The notes beneath the pieces are model-generated. The model was not told the origin of the DNA. It ran no database searches and was given only the letters and a program-made list of their open reading frames with translations. Below, piece after piece: positions 27,088 to 36,280 of a DNA stretch of 64,000 nucleotides (position 1 is its first letter; each line of letters starts with the position of its first letter). The translations under genes were made by a program, and so were the position numbers. Source of the stretch: Streptomyces thermodiastaticus. GTDB lineage: Bacteria > Actinomycetota > Actinomycetes > Streptomycetales > Streptomycetaceae. The DNA lies in the NCBI RefSeq assembly GCF_014656135.1, contig NZ_BNBV01000016.1, positions 62,001 to 126,000 on the forward strand, read 5' to 3'.

Positions 27088-28749
27088 ATGAGCCAGCAGC
27101 ATCAGGCCGCCGAGGCCCCCCGCTCCGCCGTTGCCGCCCCGCGCCGTGACTGGTGGCGGGACGCCGTGATCTACCAGGTCTATCCGCGCAGTTTCGCCGA
27201 CGGCGACGGCGACGGCATGGGCGACCTGAAGGGCATCCGCTCCCGCCTGTCCTATCTGCGCGACCTCGGGGTGGACGCCGTGTGGCTCAGCCCCTTCTAC
27301 GCCTCCCCGCAGGCGGACGCCGGCTACGACGTCGCCGACTACCGGGCCGTCGACCCGATGTTCGGCACCCTGCTCGACGCCGACGCGCTGATCCGCGACG
27401 CCCACCGGCTGGGCCTGCGCGTCATCGTCGACCTGGTGCCCAACCACTCCTCCGACCAGCACGAGTGGTTCAAACGCGCCGTCGCCGAGGGCCCCGGGTC
27501 CCCGCTGCGCGAGCGCTACCACTTCCGCCCCGGCCGGGGCAGGAACGGCGAACTGCCGCCCAACGACTGGGAGTCCATCTTCGGCGGACCGGCCTGGACA
27601 CGGCTGCCGGACGGCGAGTGGTACCTGCATCTGTTCGCCCCCGAACAGCCCGACTTCAACTGGGAACACCCGGCCGTCGGCGACGAGTTCCGCTCCATCC
27701 TGCGCTTCTGGCTGGACATGGGCGTCGACGGCTTCCGCATCGACGTCGCCCACGGCCTGGTCAAGGCCGAGGGGCTGCCCGACCTCGGCACCCGCGACCA
27801 GGTGAGACTGCTGGGCAACGACGTCATGCCGTTCTTCGACCAGGACGGTGTGCACGAGATCTACCGGCAGTGGCGCCGGGTGCTCGACGAGTACGCGGGC
27901 GAGCGCGTCTTCGTCGCCGAGGCGTGGACGCCCAGCGTCGAGCGCACCGCCCTGTACGTCCGCCCGGACGAACTCCACCAGGCCTTCAACTTCCAGTACC
28001 TGTCGACCGACTGGGACGCGGCCGCGCTGCGGGCGGTCATCGACCGCACCCTCGAGGCCATGCGCCCGGTCGGCGCCCCCGCCACCTGGGTGCTGTCCAA
28101 CCACGACGTCACCCGCCACGCCACCCGCTTCGCCAACCCGCCGGGCCTGGGCACCCAGATCCGCACCGCCGGTGACCGCGCCCTCGGCCTGCGCCGGGCC
28201 CGTGCGGCCACCCTGCTGATGCTGGCCCTGCCCGGCTCGGCCTACCTGTACCAGGGCGAGGAGCTGGGGCTGCCGGACGTGGTCGACCTGCCCGACGAGG
28301 TCCGCCAGGACCCGGCGTACTTCCGGGGCGCCGGCCAGGACGGCTTCCGCGACGGCTGCCGGGTGCCCATCCCCTGGACCCGCTCCGGCCCCTCCTACGG
28401 CTTCGGCAGCAAAGGCTCCTGGCTGCCGCAGCCCGCCGAGTGGGCCGAGCTGAGCGTCGAGGCCCAGCAGGGCGTGCCCGGCTCCACCCTGGAGATGTAC
28501 CGCTCCGCGCTGGCCGCCCGCCGCGCCCACCCCGACCTCGGGGCCGGGGACGCCGTGGAATGGCTGCGCGCCCCCGAGGGCGTGCTCGCCTTCCGCCGCG
28601 GCGGCTTCGTGTGCGTCGCCAACACCACGGGCGAGTCGGTGACGTCGCCGGCCCACGGCCGGGTCCTGCTGGCCAGCGGCGAGGTGACCGAGGCCGAGGG
28701 GGAGGTGAAGGTGCCGTCGGACACGACGGTGTGGTTCACGACGGCCTGA
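27088..28749 (+). CDS. aglA: Alpha-glucosidase (GH13), intracellular
   Basis: A 553-residue GH13 enzyme without a signal peptide that cleaves glucose from imported maltodextrins. The conserved regions are clear: DLVPNHSS (region I), GFRIDVAHG with the nucleophilic Asp (II), FVAEAWTP with the acid/base Glu (III) and VLSNHDVTRH (IV). It is the last gene of malEFG-aglA, although the 170-bp gap with the CG repeat may allow separate control. ATG 27088. Confidence 0.93.
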   Translation: MSQQHQAAEAPRSAVAAPRRDWWRDAVIYQVYPRSFADGDGDGMGDLKGIRSRLSYLRDLGVDAVWLSPFYASPQADAGYDVADYRAVDPMFGTLLDADALIRDAHRLGLRVIVDLVPNHSSDQHEWFKRAVAEGPGSPLRERYHFRPGRGRNGELPPNDWESIFGGPAWTRLPDGEWYLHLFAPEQPDFNWEHPAVGDEFRSILRFWLDMGVDGFRIDVAHGLVKAEGLPDLGTRDQVRLLGNDVMPFFDQDGVHEIYRQWRRVLDEYAGERVFVAEAWTPSVERTALYVRPDELHQAFNFQYLSTDWDAAALRAVIDRTLEAMRPVGAPATWVLSNHDVTRHATRFANPPGLGTQIRTAGDRALGLRRARAATLLMLALPGSAYLYQGEELGLPDVVDLPDEVRQDPAYFRGAGQDGFRDGCRVPIPWTRSGPSYGFGSKGSWLPQPAEWAELSVEAQQGVPGSTLEMYRSALAARRAHPDLGAGDAVEWLRAPEGVLAFRRGGFVCVANTTGESVTSPAHGRVLLASGEVTEAEGEVKVPSDTTVWFTTA

Positions 28750-28810
28750 GCAGTCCACCAGGCGCCTGAGCGGGCGAGCGTTGCAAGGACTTTCGTCTTC
28801 TTTTCACCCG

Positions 28811-28851
28811 CCGCGGGGTCCGCTGCTCCCTCGGCCGCACGGACCCCGCGG
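28811..28851 (+). terminator. Terminator after aglA
   Basis: A perfect 12-bp stem (28811-28822 with 28840-28851) and 17-nt loop lie 60 bp past the aglA stop and before the amylase promoter. Confidence 0.65.
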
Positions 28852-28987
28852 ACGGGTCGTGCCCGCATGTCGCCTTTCCGGCCTGCGCTGTGCGGAAGTC
28901 GCCTGGCTTTTCTGACAGGTTCATGTCTGGAGTATTGACCACCGGTAGCGACGCTCGTACGGTCGGCTGCACGCGCTTCGCTGAAAG

Positions 28988-28994
28988 CTTGCAG
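28988..28994. promoter_or_regulatory. MalR half-site candidate upstream of the amylase gene
   Basis: CTTGCAG lies 65 bp before the amylase start codon, and GTTGCAAGG occurs further upstream at 28780-28788. Both match the half-sites at malR-malE, consistent with joint repression of amylase and uptake genes. Confidence 0.4.
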
Positions 28995-29059
28995 CAACTC
29001 CTTCCATCACCCTCGTCCGTCTCGTCCGACGACCCTTCCGACGGAGAAGGAACTCCCAC

Positions 29060-30442
29060 ATGGCCAGCAGAACGCTCTCGGGCGCGCTCGCCCTGGCGGC
29101 CGCCGCGACGGCCGTCCTCGCCGCTCCCGCCGCAAGCGCCCACGCCTTGCCGCCCGGCACCAAGGACGTCACCGCCGTCCTCTTCGAGTGGGACTACGCC
29201 TCCGTGGCCACGGAGTGCACCAGCACCCTCGGCCCGGCCGGATACGGCTACGTCCAGGTCTCCCCGCCCGCCGAGCACATCCAGGGCCCGCAGTGGTGGA
29301 CGTCGTACCAGCCGGTGAGCTACAGGATCGCCGGCCGGCTCGGCGACCGCGCCGCCTTCCAGTCCATGGTGAACGCCTGCCACGCCGCCGGGGTGAAGGT
29401 GGTCGTCGACACGGTGATCAACCACATGTCGGCGGGCAGCGGCACCGGCACCGGAGGCTCGTCGTACACCAAGTACGACTACCCGGGGCTGTACTCGGCC
29501 CCGGACTTCGACGACTGCACCTCGGAGATCAACAACTACCAGGACCGCTGGAACGTCCAGCACTGCGAACTGGTGGGCCTCGCCGACCTCGACACCGGCG
29601 AGGAGTACGTGCGCCGGACGATCGCCGGCTACATGAACGACCTGCTCTCCCTCGGCGTCGACGGCTTCCGCATCGACGCGGCCAAGCACATCCCCGCCGA
29701 GGATCTCGCGAACATCAAGTCCCGCCTGAGCGACCCGAACGCCTACTGGAAGCAGGAGGTCATCTACGGCGCCGGCGAGGCCGTCCAGCCCGGCGAGTAC
29801 ACCGGCACCGGCGACGTCCAGGAGTTCCGCTACGCCTACGACCTCAAGCGGGTCTTCACCAGTGAGAACCTCGCCTACCTGAAGAACTACGGCGAGGACT
29901 GGGGCTACCTGAGCAGCAAGGTGGCCGGTGTCTTCGTCGACAACCACGACACCGAGCGCAACGGCTCCACGCTGAACTACAAGGACGGCGCCACCTACAC
30001 CCTGGCCAACGTGTTCATGCTGGCCTGGCCGTACGGTGCCCCCGACATCAACTCCGGCTACGAGTGGTCCGACCCGGACGCCGGCCCGCCCGGCGGCGGA
30101 CACGTCGACGCCTGCTGGCAGAGCGGCTGGAAGTGCCAGCACAAGTGGCCCGAGATCGCCTCCATGGTCGCCTTCCGCAACGCCACCCGCGGCGAGCCGG
30201 TGACCGACTGGTGGGACGACGGCGCGGACGCCATCGCCTTCGGCCGGGGCAGCAAGGGCTTCGTGGCCATCAACCACGAGTCCTCCACCGTCGAGCGCAC
30301 CTACCAGACGTCCCTGCCCGCCGGCACCTACTGCGACGTGCAGAGCAACACCATGGTGACGGTGGACTCCGCCGGACGGTTCACCGCCGCACTCGGCCCG
30401 GACACGGCGCTGGCCCTCTACGCCGGCAAGCCGAGCTGCTGA
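29060..30442 (+). CDS. Secreted alpha-amylase (GH13)
   Basis: A 460-residue exported amylase with a Sec-type signal peptide (residues 1 to about 28, ending ASAHA). The domain order is that of actinobacterial GH13 amylases: VDTVINHM (region I), GVDGFRIDAAKH (nucleophile Asp), IYGAGEAVQPG (catalytic Glu) and FVDNHDTERN (transition-state Asp), then an all-beta C domain ending DTALALYAGKPSC. There is no starch-binding module. It degrades starch outside the cell to the maltodextrins imported by MalEFG. It lies directly after aglA and shares the MalR-like motif. Confidence 0.94.
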   Translation: MASRTLSGALALAAAATAVLAAPAASAHALPPGTKDVTAVLFEWDYASVATECTSTLGPAGYGYVQVSPPAEHIQGPQWWTSYQPVSYRIAGRLGDRAAFQSMVNACHAAGVKVVVDTVINHMSAGSGTGTGGSSYTKYDYPGLYSAPDFDDCTSEINNYQDRWNVQHCELVGLADLDTGEEYVRRTIAGYMNDLLSLGVDGFRIDAAKHIPAEDLANIKSRLSDPNAYWKQEVIYGAGEAVQPGEYTGTGDVQEFRYAYDLKRVFTSENLAYLKNYGEDWGYLSSKVAGVFVDNHDTERNGSTLNYKDGATYTLANVFMLAWPYGAPDINSGYEWSDPDAGPPGGGHVDACWQSGWKCQHKWPEIASMVAFRNATRGEPVTDWWDDGADAIAFGRGSKGFVAINHESSTVERTYQTSLPAGTYCDVQSNTMVTVDSAGRFTAALGPDTALALYAGKPSC

Positions 30443-30471
30443 CGCCGAGCCGCTGAGCGGATGTCCCCGGA

Positions 30472-30502
30472 CGGGCCCACGGTGCGGTGCGCCGTGGGCC
30501 CG
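30472..30502 (+). terminator. Terminator after the amylase gene
   Basis: A perfect 11-bp stem (30472-30482 with 30492-30502) and 9-nt loop lie 30 bp beyond the amylase stop codon. Confidence 0.75.
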
Positions 30503-30595
30503 AGCCGTGTCCGCGATGCCACGTCGTGGCCCGAGGGCGGACCGAGCGGAGCAATCGGGCATGCGTGCGCCCCGGCCCGCGCCGACGCTGGCTGC

Positions 30596-32047
30596 ATGAG
30601 CATCCGTCCCTGGGTCGTCGTGGAGGCGCCGGACGGCCGCGGCCTGCGCCGGGTCACCGTGAACGGCGCGGACGCGGGCAGCGCCTGGTCGCTGCGGGAG
30701 CTGCGCGCCCTGCTGGACCGCCTCGGCCACCCGGGCGTGGACGTCGAGGACCCGGCGTCGGTGCACTGGCGCGGAGGGGACAGCACCACCTGGCCCGACC
30801 GGCCCGTCGGACGGCGGCTGACCGGGCTGATCGTCCTGGCCGGGCTGCTCGCCTCCGCGGTCCTCAACGCGGTGATCGGCTGGCCGGACGCCTCCGGCGC
30901 GCTGACGTTCGCCCAGCGGGTGACCGGAGCGTTGTTCGTCCTGTCCGCCCTGGTGCTGGTGGCGGCGGCCCTGTCGGTGCCCGACCACTGGGGCAGACGG
31001 CGCTCGTCCGTCTCCGGGGCGCTCGTCCTGCTCGGTGTGCTCATCACACTGGCCACCGACGTCCTGCTCGTCCTGCTGTGGCTCGACGAACGGCAGTACA
31101 CGCCCTACCTGCTGGCGTTCATGCCGCTGCTGTGCTGGTCGGCGTGGGCGCTGCGCCTGCTGCTGAAGGACCGGCCGTGGAGAGGGATGCCGCTGCCCAG
31201 GACGTTCGCGACCGGGGTGTTCGCCTCCGCCGTCCTCACCGCTGTCAGCCTCGCGTACTCCACCCTCTACCAGCCGACGGTCGCACCCATGCACTTCGCC
31301 CTGTCGGCGAAGTTCGGCACCGCGCGGGCGGACCGCCGGGTGCCGTTCGTGCAGGTGCCGCTGACGGTGTCCGTGAAGAACACCGGAGCGTACCCGGCGT
31401 ACGTCGTCGTCGACGACTACACCGTCTACGGCAGAACCGCTCAGTACACCGACCAGGGATCGTTCTCGGCGGAGAAATGGAGGAAGAGCATCGACGAGGA
31501 CGGCGAGGAGGAGGCGGAACGCCACGTCGACCGGCTCGCGTTCACCCGCATCAGCAGCGGGCGGATCTACGAACCCGGCACCCTGCTGGAGAGCGGCCAG
31601 TTGGACACCCGGGAGCATGTGTTCCAGATCCCCCTGGACGCACCGTACGACCTGCTCTACGTCGATCTCCAGCTCACCTGGATGCGCAAGGACCGGGGAC
31701 AGATCGACGTGGATGAATTCAGAAAACAGCGGGCGTCCTGGCGGGCGAGGACCGATCCGCCCTGTATCGCGGGCGGGTGCGGTGACCGGATCGTGTATCT
31801 CGGCGCGGTGCGCCACAACAACAACCTGGTCAATGTGACCCGCGCGCAGCACTACGTGCTCGCGACCTGGTCCCCGCTGGCCACCCCCGCATACTCCATC
31901 TCCTCCTACCACCTGGGCGGGAAGAGCATCGACCTCGCGGAGGAGAAAAAGGACCTGGCCCGGTTCGGTGTCTCCACCGTCCAGGCGCACGCCGAGATCT
32001 CCCTCGCCGAACTGCTGAAGTCGGTCACAGCTCCTCGGCCTTCCTGA
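30596..32047 (+). CDS. Multi-spanning membrane protein of unknown function
   Basis: A 483-residue protein not recognised as a named family. A soluble N-terminal region (1-75) is followed by about five membrane segments (residues 80-225) and a large soluble C-terminal domain (230-483). The C-terminal domain starts with beta-rich sequence (VPLTVSVKNTGAYPAYVVVDDY) suggesting an immunoglobulin-like fold facing outside. ATG 30596 was chosen over more upstream in-frame codons that run through the amylase terminator. Its last 23 bp overlap the 3' end of the convergent secreted-protein gene. Confidence 0.6.
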   Translation: MSIRPWVVVEAPDGRGLRRVTVNGADAGSAWSLRELRALLDRLGHPGVDVEDPASVHWRGGDSTTWPDRPVGRRLTGLIVLAGLLASAVLNAVIGWPDASGALTFAQRVTGALFVLSALVLVAAALSVPDHWGRRRSSVSGALVLLGVLITLATDVLLVLLWLDERQYTPYLLAFMPLLCWSAWALRLLLKDRPWRGMPLPRTFATGVFASAVLTAVSLAYSTLYQPTVAPMHFALSAKFGTARADRRVPFVQVPLTVSVKNTGAYPAYVVVDDYTVYGRTAQYTDQGSFSAEKWRKSIDEDGEEEAERHVDRLAFTRISSGRIYEPGTLLESGQLDTREHVFQIPLDAPYDLLYVDLQLTWMRKDRGQIDVDEFRKQRASWRARTDPPCIAGGCGDRIVYLGAVRHNNNLVNVTRAQHYVLATWSPLATPAYSISSYHLGGKSIDLAEEKKDLARFGVSTVQAHAEISLAELLKSVTAPRPS

Positions 32048-33497
32048 CCCAGGACCCCGACGGCACGCCCCGGTCGTCGAGCTGCCGGGCGGCCTGCAGG
32101 CAGTGCAGCGCGGGCTTGCCGAGCGTCGCGAACAGCCGGTCGGCCGGCACCGTCGCGGCCAGCTGCGGCACGAGCCGTTCGACCTCCACCGGGGTGTCGG
32201 CGTACTCGTCGTTCCGCAACTGGGTGAGCACGTCCAGGACGTCGTTGCCCATGTCCTTCGCCTTCCAGAAGTCCTGGACGCCCTCCGCGTTCCACTTCTC
32301 GGGGAGCAGACCGCTCAGGTTCTTGCCGAGTGTCTCCTCCGGCGCGGAGCCGAAGACGGCGTTGGTGCACACCTCGGCCGCCGTGCCGAGCGGGACGTCG
32401 GGCAGGCCCTCGGCGGCGAGCGTCTTCTCCAGCTCCTTCTCCATCCGGTCGATCTGCCCGGGCACCTTTTTGCGTGCCGTGTCGCGCTCCTCCTCCGAGG
32501 CGTCGGGGTCCTCGGCCTTGGCCAGAGTCGTGCCGGCCTGGTGCGCACTCTGCGCCGTCTCCTTGCGTCCCTCGTCCGGGGTGCCGGGGGAGCCGGCGGC
32601 GGACGCCGCGACCGCCACGGACCGCGCGGCGTCCAGCATGTGCGTCTGCGGGCTGCGGGCGGCGAGCGTGTGGCCGCCAGGTGCGCCGCTCACGGCGGTC
32701 AGTGCGCCGCTCGCCGCTCCGGCCAGGTCGTCGCGCAGCCCGCCCGGCGTCCGGTCGTCGGCGATCACGGGAAGCACGGACGCCGTGTGCTCGGCGACGA
32801 AGCCGACCGTGCGCCGTTCCCCCTGCGGCAGGCCCGGCCGGCTGCCGGCGTCCAGCACCCCGGTCACCTGCCGGACCAGCCCGGTCAGCTGTTTCCGCAC
32901 CTCGGCGGGGGTTCCGGGATCGGCGACGGCCTTCAGCGCGACTGTCACCGCCTGCGCGCTGCGGACGACCGCGTCACGTTCCTGCGGCGGGGTCGCCGGG
33001 TCCTCCACGGCCCGCAGGGCGGCGGTCAGCCGTTCGACGCTGGGCGCCAGGTCCCCGGGGACCTCGTCCTTCAGGCCGTCCAGGCCCGCCGTCACCTCGC
33101 CGGCCGCCTCGATCTGCTGTTCCGCCGCGGACGACGCGGTGTCGTCTCCCTGGGGGCCGGACGGCTCACCGGTGGGCGAGGTGCCGTCCGGGCCCTGCGT
33201 CTCGCCCGGATCCGTGGGTGTCTCCGGCGGCGGCTCGGACGGCGGCGCCGAGGGCGTGGTGTCCGGGGTCGACGGGCCGGACGGCACAGGTTCGGGGGGA
33301 GGATTCGGAGGAGGTTCGGACGGCGGCGGCTCGGGCGGCGGGGGCTCGGTGCCCGCGGGCAGGTCCACCGCGGGCGGCGGGCCGTGACCCACCGGGGCGG
33401 CGGACGTGACGGGACCCGCGCTCAGTGCGAGCACCGCGGTCAGGGCGAACAGGCCGGTCAGGCGGGCGGCACGTCGCCGTGGGGTGCTGGCCATCAT
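32025..33497 (-). CDS. Secreted protein with proline-rich linker, unknown function
   Basis: A 490-residue exported protein. A signal peptide (MMASTPRRRAARLTGLFALT, cut near VTSAA) is followed by a long Pro/Glu/Ser linker (about residues 35-110, PPPEPPPSEPP type) and a helical C-terminal domain rich in Ala, Asp and Glu. The linker could cross the peptidoglycan. No catalytic motif is seen. Its 3' end overlaps the convergent membrane-protein gene by 23 bp, suggesting a locally paired arrangement, but nothing shows a shared function. Confidence 0.6.
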   Translation of the reverse strand: MMASTPRRRAARLTGLFALTAVLALSAGPVTSAAPVGHGPPPAVDLPAGTEPPPPEPPPSEPPPNPPPEPVPSGPSTPDTTPSAPPSEPPPETPTDPGETQGPDGTSPTGEPSGPQGDDTASSAAEQQIEAAGEVTAGLDGLKDEVPGDLAPSVERLTAALRAVEDPATPPQERDAVVRSAQAVTVALKAVADPGTPAEVRKQLTGLVRQVTGVLDAGSRPGLPQGERRTVGFVAEHTASVLPVIADDRTPGGLRDDLAGAASGALTAVSGAPGGHTLAARSPQTHMLDAARSVAVAASAAGSPGTPDEGRKETAQSAHQAGTTLAKAEDPDASEEERDTARKKVPGQIDRMEKELEKTLAAEGLPDVPLGTAAEVCTNAVFGSAPEETLGKNLSGLLPEKWNAEGVQDFWKAKDMGNDVLDVLTQLRNDEYADTPVEVERLVPQLAATVPADRLFATLGKPALHCLQAARQLDDRGVPSGSWVRKAEEL

Positions 33498-33828
33498 CGA
33501 TCCGTGGGGGCTGCGGCACGCAGGACCGACCGGGGCAGGAACCGGAAACGCCGCCCGGCTCCCCGGCCGCATGTCCACGCTCACTCCGCCGACGGCACCG
33601 CGCAACCCGGCCGTTCCCGCACCGCGGGACCGCGCACCCCGGTTGAAGCGTCAACCTGCGCGTCCGGTTCGCCGGCCGTGCGGGCGCCGTCCTCCCCGGA
33701 CTGCGTGCGGCCATGCCGTGCGGGCATCACAGCTCCCCGGAGGGGTATTGGACGCCGTCCGGCCACGCGATGACAGTGGATGCGAGAGCGAATCCGCTCC
33801 TTCCCCCCGTTCGCACCGGAGTTCACGC
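33498..33828. other. Divergent intergenic region without a gene
   Basis: About 330 bp between the secreted protein gene and the first alpha/beta hydrolase. I see no supported coding region. A Shine-Dalgarno-like GGAG at 33818-33821 precedes the GTG start of the hydrolase. Confidence 0.4.
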
Positions 33829-34491
33829 GTGAGCCCTCGTCCCGACACCCCCTTCCCGGAGCGCTTGGCCGCGCTGTGGTCCGCGCCGGCGGACGCACGC
33901 GCCGGCCGGCCTGTGCTGGTGGCGATGCACGGCTGGAGCTACGACGAGACCCACCTGTTCGAGATCACCCGGCCTCTCCACGACGATGTGGTCGTCGCGT
34001 CGCTGCGTGCCCCCTACCCGGAGGCCGGCGGATACGCCTGGTATCCCCGCCAGGGGAATCCCATCGGCCACCCGCAGCCGTCCCTGGCGAACACCCTGGC
34101 CCGTGCCGTTCTGTCCTGGCTGGACGCCCAGCCGGCTTTCTCCTCGGTGGGGCTCATCGGTTTCTCGCAGGGCGGGGCCATGGCGTTGCAGGTGCTCCGG
34201 CAGGACCCGTCGCGTTTCTCGTACGCGGTGCAGCTGGGCGGTTTCGTGGTCTCCGGGGACCTGCCGGGCGACGGGCTGCTCACCTTGAGCAGGCCGCCCG
34301 TGTTCTGGGGGCGCGGTGCGCTGGACCGTGTGATCCCCGACGACGCGATCGCGCGCACGGAAACCTGGATCCGGGACCACGCCGACGGACAGGTGCGCGT
34401 CTACGCCGGACTGGGGCACGACGTGGCGGGCCGCGAGATCGACGACCTGATGGACTTCGTCCGCCGTCACACCCCTCGGCGGACATCATGA
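33829..34491 (+). CDS. Alpha/beta hydrolase, phospholipase/carboxylesterase type
   Basis: A 220-residue serine hydrolase. The oxyanion region is MHGWSYDE, the nucleophile elbow GFSQGG, the Asp in WGRGALDRVIPDD, and the His in YAGLGHDV. Length and motifs fit the small carboxylesterase (AB_hydrolase_2) group. The GTG at 33829 is chosen for the GGAG eight bases upstream. It ends 23 bp before the second hydrolase gene, so the two are probably co-transcribed. Confidence 0.8.
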   Translation: MSPRPDTPFPERLAALWSAPADARAGRPVLVAMHGWSYDETHLFEITRPLHDDVVVASLRAPYPEAGGYAWYPRQGNPIGHPQPSLANTLARAVLSWLDAQPAFSSVGLIGFSQGGAMALQVLRQDPSRFSYAVQLGGFVVSGDLPGDGLLTLSRPPVFWGRGALDRVIPDDAIARTETWIRDHADGQVRVYAGLGHDVAGREIDDLMDFVRRHTPRRTS

Positions 34492-34514
34492 GACGACAAG
34501 AGAAAGGTGCCACC

Positions 34515-35426
34515 ATGGTGCGGCACGACATCGAGTTCGACGCCGAGGGCGCGCTGCTGCGCGGATGGTTCTACGAGCCGGACCCCTCCGACGCACCCGC
34601 CCCGTGCGTGGTGATGGCCCACGGCTGGACGTCCACCAAACACATGTACCTCGACCGGTTCGCCGAGGTGTTCGCGGAGGCCGGCCTCGCCGTGCTCGTC
34701 TTCGACAACCGCGGCTGGGGCGATTCCGAGGCTGCCCCCGGAAACCCCCGGCACGAGATCGACCCCTGGGAGCAGATCCGGGACTACCAGCACGCCATCA
34801 CCTACGCGCAGAACCGTCCGGAGGTCGACCCGGACCGGATCGGGGTGTGGGGCACCAGTTTCTCCGCCGGCCACGCCTTCGTCGTCGCCGCGATCGACCG
34901 GCGGGTGAAAGCCGTCAGCGGACAGGCACCGTTCATCAGCGGCCGCGCCACCTACGCCACCATCGCCCGGGTGCACAACCAGCTGGTCGGGCCGGAGATC
35001 TTCACCGCGGACCGGCGTGCCCGCGCGGCGGGGGAGCCCCCGGTCACCATGCCCGTCGTCGGAGACGACCCGGGGCAGCTGGTGGGCCTGCCCACACCCG
35101 ACTCCTACGCCTACTTCACCCACGCACGCGAGACCCTCGACCCGGCCTGGCCCAACGAAGTGACCCTGCGCAGCCTGGAGCACGTCTACGGCTACGAGCC
35201 CGGACGGTATCTTTCGGACGTCACACCGACTCCGCTGCGGATGATCGTCGGCCGGGAGGACGGGCTGACCGGGGGGAACCTGGCGGCATCGGCGTTCGAG
35301 ACGGCCGCCGAACCGAAGAAGATCGTCTTCCTTCCCGGCGGTCACTTCGCCGCCTACACCGGCGACGGCTTCGCCCGTGCCTCCGGGGCTTCCCGCGACT
35401 GGTTCCTGGAACACCTCACCAGGTGA
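34515..35426 (+). CDS. Alpha/beta hydrolase, dienelactone-hydrolase/peptidase-like
   Basis: A 303-residue alpha/beta hydrolase distinct from its upstream neighbour. VMAHGWTSTKHMYLDRFAEVF supplies the oxyanion hole, GVWGTSFSAGH the nucleophile elbow (G-T-S-F-S), IVGREDGLT the Asp, and FLPGGHFAAYTG the His. Similar proteins in actinobacteria are annotated as acetylxylan-esterase- or DLH-like; the substrate is unknown. ATG 34515 follows a GAAAGG Shine-Dalgarno. Confidence 0.8.
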   Translation: MVRHDIEFDAEGALLRGWFYEPDPSDAPAPCVVMAHGWTSTKHMYLDRFAEVFAEAGLAVLVFDNRGWGDSEAAPGNPRHEIDPWEQIRDYQHAITYAQNRPEVDPDRIGVWGTSFSAGHAFVVAAIDRRVKAVSGQAPFISGRATYATIARVHNQLVGPEIFTADRRARAAGEPPVTMPVVGDDPGQLVGLPTPDSYAYFTHARETLDPAWPNEVTLRSLEHVYGYEPGRYLSDVTPTPLRMIVGREDGLTGGNLAASAFETAAEPKKIVFLPGGHFAAYTGDGFARASGASRDWFLEHLTR

Positions 35427-35491
35427 CGCGGTCGCCTGGCGCCGTGCCGTCGCCCCCGTGCCGGCGGGTCCGTGCCGCGCCTACGGCCCTG

Positions 35492-36181
35492 TCAGGAAGT
35501 GAGACGCAGGAGCCGGCCGAGCAGGTCCCCGAAGGGGCCGTCGGCCGGCTCCTCGGCGAACACCCGGCGCAGCAGTGCCGCGAGTTCCTCGTCGTAGGCG
35601 GCACTGACCGCGGCGAGCGCGGCGAAGTCGTGCACCAGCTGCCGCTCCAGCTCCGCGCGCGGGATGCGCCGGCCGTCCAGCCAGATCAGCGCGGTGGACT
35701 CGGCGAGGGAGATCCACGAACGGATCACCAACTCCAGCCGGGCAGGCGGGTCCTGCACACCCAGGTGCGCGAGGATCTGCTCGTAGGCGGCCTGCCGGAC
35801 GCTGTTGATCAGCGCGTTCGTCGTGGAGGAACCGACCGCGGGACCGCCGCGCATCAGCGCGGAGAAACCCGGGCCGTGCTCGTCCACGAAGTCGAAGAAC
35901 CGGCCCATCACCCGCAGCAGCCGTGCGCCCAGCGGGCCCTCGTGCGGCTCCACGAACCGGGCCGCGAGATCGTCCGAGGCACGTTTCAACGCCGCCTCGT
36001 ACAGGCTGAGTTTGCCGGGGAAGTAGTGGTAGACCAGCGGGCGGGAGATGCCCGCCGCGGACGCTATCTCGTCGATGGAGACGTCGTCGGGGGAGCGTCG
36101 GCTGAACAGGTCGAGGGCGACCCCGATCAGCTGCTCCCGCCGCTCCGCGACTGCCATTCTGCGGCGCACCCCGGTGGTCAT
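35492..36181 (-). CDS. TetR/AcrR family regulator
   Basis: A 229-residue one-component regulator. The N-terminal helix-turn-helix is SIDEIASAAGISRPLVYHYFPGK, followed by a helical ligand-binding and dimerisation domain. It is convergent with the two hydrolase genes (65 bp gap) and downstream of the large membrane protein on the same strand; either could be its target. ATG at 36179-36181; GTG 36187 is the alternative. Confidence 0.85.
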   Translation of the reverse strand: MTTGVRRRMAVAERREQLIGVALDLFSRRSPDDVSIDEIASAAGISRPLVYHYFPGKLSLYEAALKRASDDLAARFVEPHEGPLGARLLRVMGRFFDFVDEHGPGFSALMRGGPAVGSSTTNALINSVRQAAYEQILAHLGVQDPPARLELVIRSWISLAESTALIWLDGRRIPRAELERQLVHDFAALAAVSAAYDEELAALLRRVFAEEPADGPFGDLLGRLLRLTS

Positions 36182-36280
36182 GCGCACACCTTACCGATCG
36201 CAACCCGTGAGGGAACGGGTCGATTCCGATCCGGTTGTCGCATCGAGGTGTGCGCTCGACGACGCGATGCGCCCTGCGCG

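Noticed and set aside
28736..31990. 1084-codon antisense frame across amylase and membrane protein
   Set aside because: No family resemblance; covers two well-supported genes and their terminators.
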